Position numbers and translations under genes: made by a program. A DNA stretch of 6,516 nt from an uncultured Erysipelotrichaceae bacterium (GTDB lineage Bacteria > Bacillota_I > Bacilli_A > Erysipelotrichales > Erysipelotrichaceae). Of the stretch, positions 5,145 through 6,516 are shown in pieces. The first letter of the stretch is position 1. Each line of letters starts with the position of its first letter. The stretch spans positions 1 through 6,516 of the forward strand of contig CACZNO010000192.1 of assembly GCA_902782505.1 (NCBI GenBank), written 5' to 3'. The notes beneath the pieces were generated by a model. That model saw only the letters and a program-made list of their open reading frames with translations, had not been told where the DNA came from and ran no database searches.

Positions 5145-6332
5145 TTATTCCTGTTTGTCGGAGGGATGGGTGAAGTGTCCGATGGTTTCTTTGGCCTTTT
5201 CCGTCATTTTCGCCGCCGTTTCCTTCGCTTTTTCCTTCATTTCGCTGACATCGACATTTTCCATGCGCTGTTTGACCGCTTCGGTCATCTTACCGGCGGT
5301 CTCACGGGCCTTCACTGACATTTCACGGGCTTTTTCCTTCGCTTCGTCCATGTCAACTTTTTCCATCTGATGCTTGATGGCTTCCGCGGCTTTTTCAGTG
5401 GCTTCTTTCGCTTTTTCCATACCTTCCGCGAAGACTTCCTTGGACTTTGCGACGATGCCCTTGGCCGGGAACGTATCGTCATCCAGCATCAATACACCCA
5501 TGCCCAATAATCCCGGACCGGTGTTGCAGGCCATACTCGGGGTGATCTGTTTTTCCGGCATGAATTCCACATCCGGGATCCGTTCGCGGACCATTTCCTT
5601 GGCCCGGTCAAGGAATTCCTTTCCTCTTCCGTGCATCGCGTAGATCCAGTATTTCTTGCCCGCCAATTCCGGCGGCGCAATCAGATCGACCAGTTTCGTT
5701 AAGGCTTTCTGGGAACCGCGCGCTTTCGCGACCGTGTAGTAGATCCCGTTTTTATCGCAGGAGATGATCGGTTTGAGGTTCAATACCTTCCCGACCAGCG
5801 CGATTGCCGGAGTGATCCGTCCGCCGTGTTTGAGCCATTCCAGAGTGTCCATATAGTAACCGAGATGGGAATCGTAGATCTTGCGTTCGAGTTCCGCGCA
5901 CACTTCATCAAAGTCCGCGCCGTTTTCAAAACGCCTTGCCGCATAGATTGCCCAGATACCCGCACCGAAGGAAATGTTCTTGGTGTCGAACATGTACGTC
6001 TTCATGTCTTCCGCCTGGGCTAACGCCGTCGCCATCGTGCTGTACGTGCTCGATAAGCCCGAAGAAATCGAGATTCCCAGGATCTTCTCGTAGCCGTCCT
6101 TGCGGATCTGATCGACGATCTGCGTCACCTCGTAAACGTTCGGTGTAGACGTCTTCGGCATTTCCGGATAACGGTCGTACACGTCCTCGGCGGTGATATC
6201 GACACCGTCGTTGTAGATATGATTTCCGTAAATCAGTTTCAGTCTGACGACACGGATATCGTATTGTTCCAGATATTCATTCGGCACATCGCAGCCGGAG
6301 TCTACAATAATAGCAATTTTACCGGGGTTCAT
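5145..6332 (-). CDS. DegV/FakB-family protein with LEA-like C-terminal tail
   Basis: DegV proteins bind a fatty acid. FakB members present it to the kinase FakA so that host or recycled fatty acids can enter phospholipid synthesis. Family marks are the N-terminal IAIIVDSGCDVP (6-17), KTSTP (60-64), SISSGLSSTY (88-97), the segment from TLEWLKHGGRI (163-173) to LNLKPII (184-190), and TGPGLLG (271-277). The usual His before TGPG is Asn270 here. Typical DegV proteins are about 280-290 residues and this one has 395. Residues from about 290 to 386 form a charged Ala/Lys/Glu/Met-rich helical tail with no proline, cysteine or aromatic residue between 302 and 386, containing a 34-residue tandem duplication. 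GGAGG lies 7 nt before the ATG. It follows the partial upstream gene by 25 nt and is probably cotranscribed with it. FakA is not in the window, so the ligand and partner are inferred. Confidence 0.9.
   Translation of the reverse strand: MNPGKIAIIVDSGCDVPNEYLEQYDIRVVRLKLIYGNHIYNDGVDITAEDVYDRYPEMPKTSTPNVYEVTQIVDQIRKDGYEKILGISISSGLSSTYSTMATALAQAEDMKTYMFDTKNISFGAGIWAIYAARRFENGADFDEVCAELERKIYDSHLGYYMDTLEWLKHGGRITPAIALVGKVLNLKPIISCDKNGIYYTVAKARGSQKALTKLVDLIAPPELAGKKYWIYAMHGRGKEFLDRAKEMVRERIPDVEFMPEKQITPSMACNTGPGLLGMGVLMLDDDTFPAKGIVAKSKEVFAEGMEKAKEATEKAAEAIKHQMEKVDMDEAKEKAREMSVKARETAGKMTEAVKQRMENVDVSEMKEKAKETAAKMTEKAKETIGHFTHPSDKQE
5181..5282 (-). repeat. Second copy of 34-residue repeat in the DegV tail
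   Basis: Residues 351-384, from EAVKQRMENVD to KAKETI. It aligns without gaps to residues 317-350, with 16 of 34 identical by eye. The shared DNA includes the minus-strand complement of gctttttccttc. It contains two EKAKE cores, starting at residues 367 and 378. Confidence 0.75.
5283..5384 (-). repeat. First copy of 34-residue repeat in the DegV tail
   Basis: Residues 317-350, from EAIKHQMEKVD to TAGKMT, directly adjoining the second copy. Conserved positions are E-A-x-K, the M-E-x-V-D block and K-E-K-A. Both copies resemble the Ala/Lys/Glu-rich amphipathic repeats of LEA group 3 proteins. Confidence 0.75.
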
Positions 6333-6357
6333 AGGATGTCCTCCCTTCTCTTTTATT

Positions 6358-6516
6358 TTACTCGCTTTTTCCCTTCAGGGAAACCTGCAGCGCACGCTGG
6401 GAAATCTTTCTCTCGTGCGTTTTATTGAACAATTGTTTCACCAGCACCTGATCTTCATAACGCAGATACGTTTCGTAATCCGGGCTCTCTTTCATCGCCT
6501 TGGTTCCTTCTTCCGC
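6358..6516 (-). CDS. C-terminal part of an unrecognised protein
   Basis: A minus-strand frame is open from the window edge to a TAA at 6360-6358 and gives 52 residues, starting AEEGTKAMKESPDYETYLRY and ending ISQRALQVSLKGKSE. The start lies outside the window. The fragment is charged, predicted helical and soluble, with no Cys and no membrane segment, and I cannot assign a family. It ends 25 nt before degV with no terminator between, so the two are probably one transcription unit. The frame is supported by its open reading and by the tight spacing to the degV ribosome binding site. Confidence 0.65.
   Translation of the reverse strand, partial: AEEGTKAMKESPDYETYLRYEDQVLVKQLFNKTHERKISQRALQVSLKGKSE

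Noticed and set aside
4915..5370. Plus-strand open frame of 151 codons spanning the lipoprotein start, the terminator and the degV tail
   Set aside because: It crosses a terminator and two genes. Its Ser/Phe/Ala-rich repeats are the antisense image of the Lys/Glu/Ala-rich DegV tail.
5148..5489. DegV tail as an artefact of a frameshift or missed stop
   Set aside because: The frame is continuous and has helical periodicity with internal duplication. It ends at a stop followed 20 nt later by a terminator, as expected of a genuine gene end.

Overview
This window is a stretch of bacterial chromosome with every gene on the minus strand, so it reads right to left. It suggests a low-to-mid-GC Firmicute (Bacillota). 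S12 has the Firmicute-type N-terminal insertion, S7 and EF-Tu match the Bacillus-type lengths, there is a DegV-family protein, and strong AAGGAG ribosome binding sites sit 7-9 nt ahead of each start. Base composition looks near 50% GC. An Erysipelotrichia-like or related lineage is possible, but the sequence alone does not settle this.

Layout in transcription order: (1) 6516-6358, the C-terminal 52 codons of an unrecognised gene. (2) 6332-5145, a DegV/FakB-family (predicted fatty-acid-binding) protein with an unusual ~105-residue charged helical tail, ending at an intrinsic terminator at about 5124-5086. (3) 5045-4527, a small predicted lipoprotein of unknown function. (4) 4526-4361, a regulatory region with a consensus promoter and a ~100-nt leader containing two hairpins. 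(5) 4360-42, the complete str operon rpsL-rpsG-fusA-tuf (S12, S7, EF-G, EF-Tu), closed by a strong terminator at 28-1. The 78-nt fusA-tuf gap holds a candidate internal tuf promoter and a hairpin around the fusA stop codon.

The str genes act together in translation. S12 forms the decoding-centre face of the 30S subunit, S7 nucleates the 30S head, EF-Tu delivers aminoacyl-tRNA and EF-G drives translocation. The str promoter has perfect -35 and -10 hexamers, an A/T-rich upstream tract and a probable G start, which resembles a growth-rate-controlled rRNA-type promoter.

I see no CRISPR array, mobile element, tRNA or rRNA gene. Most of the window is ordinary core genome. The points most worth a second look are the LEA-like internally duplicated tail on DegV, a serine in EF-Tu at the position linked to GE2270A resistance, the rpsL leader with competing pairings near the ribosome binding site, and the uncharacterised lipoprotein.
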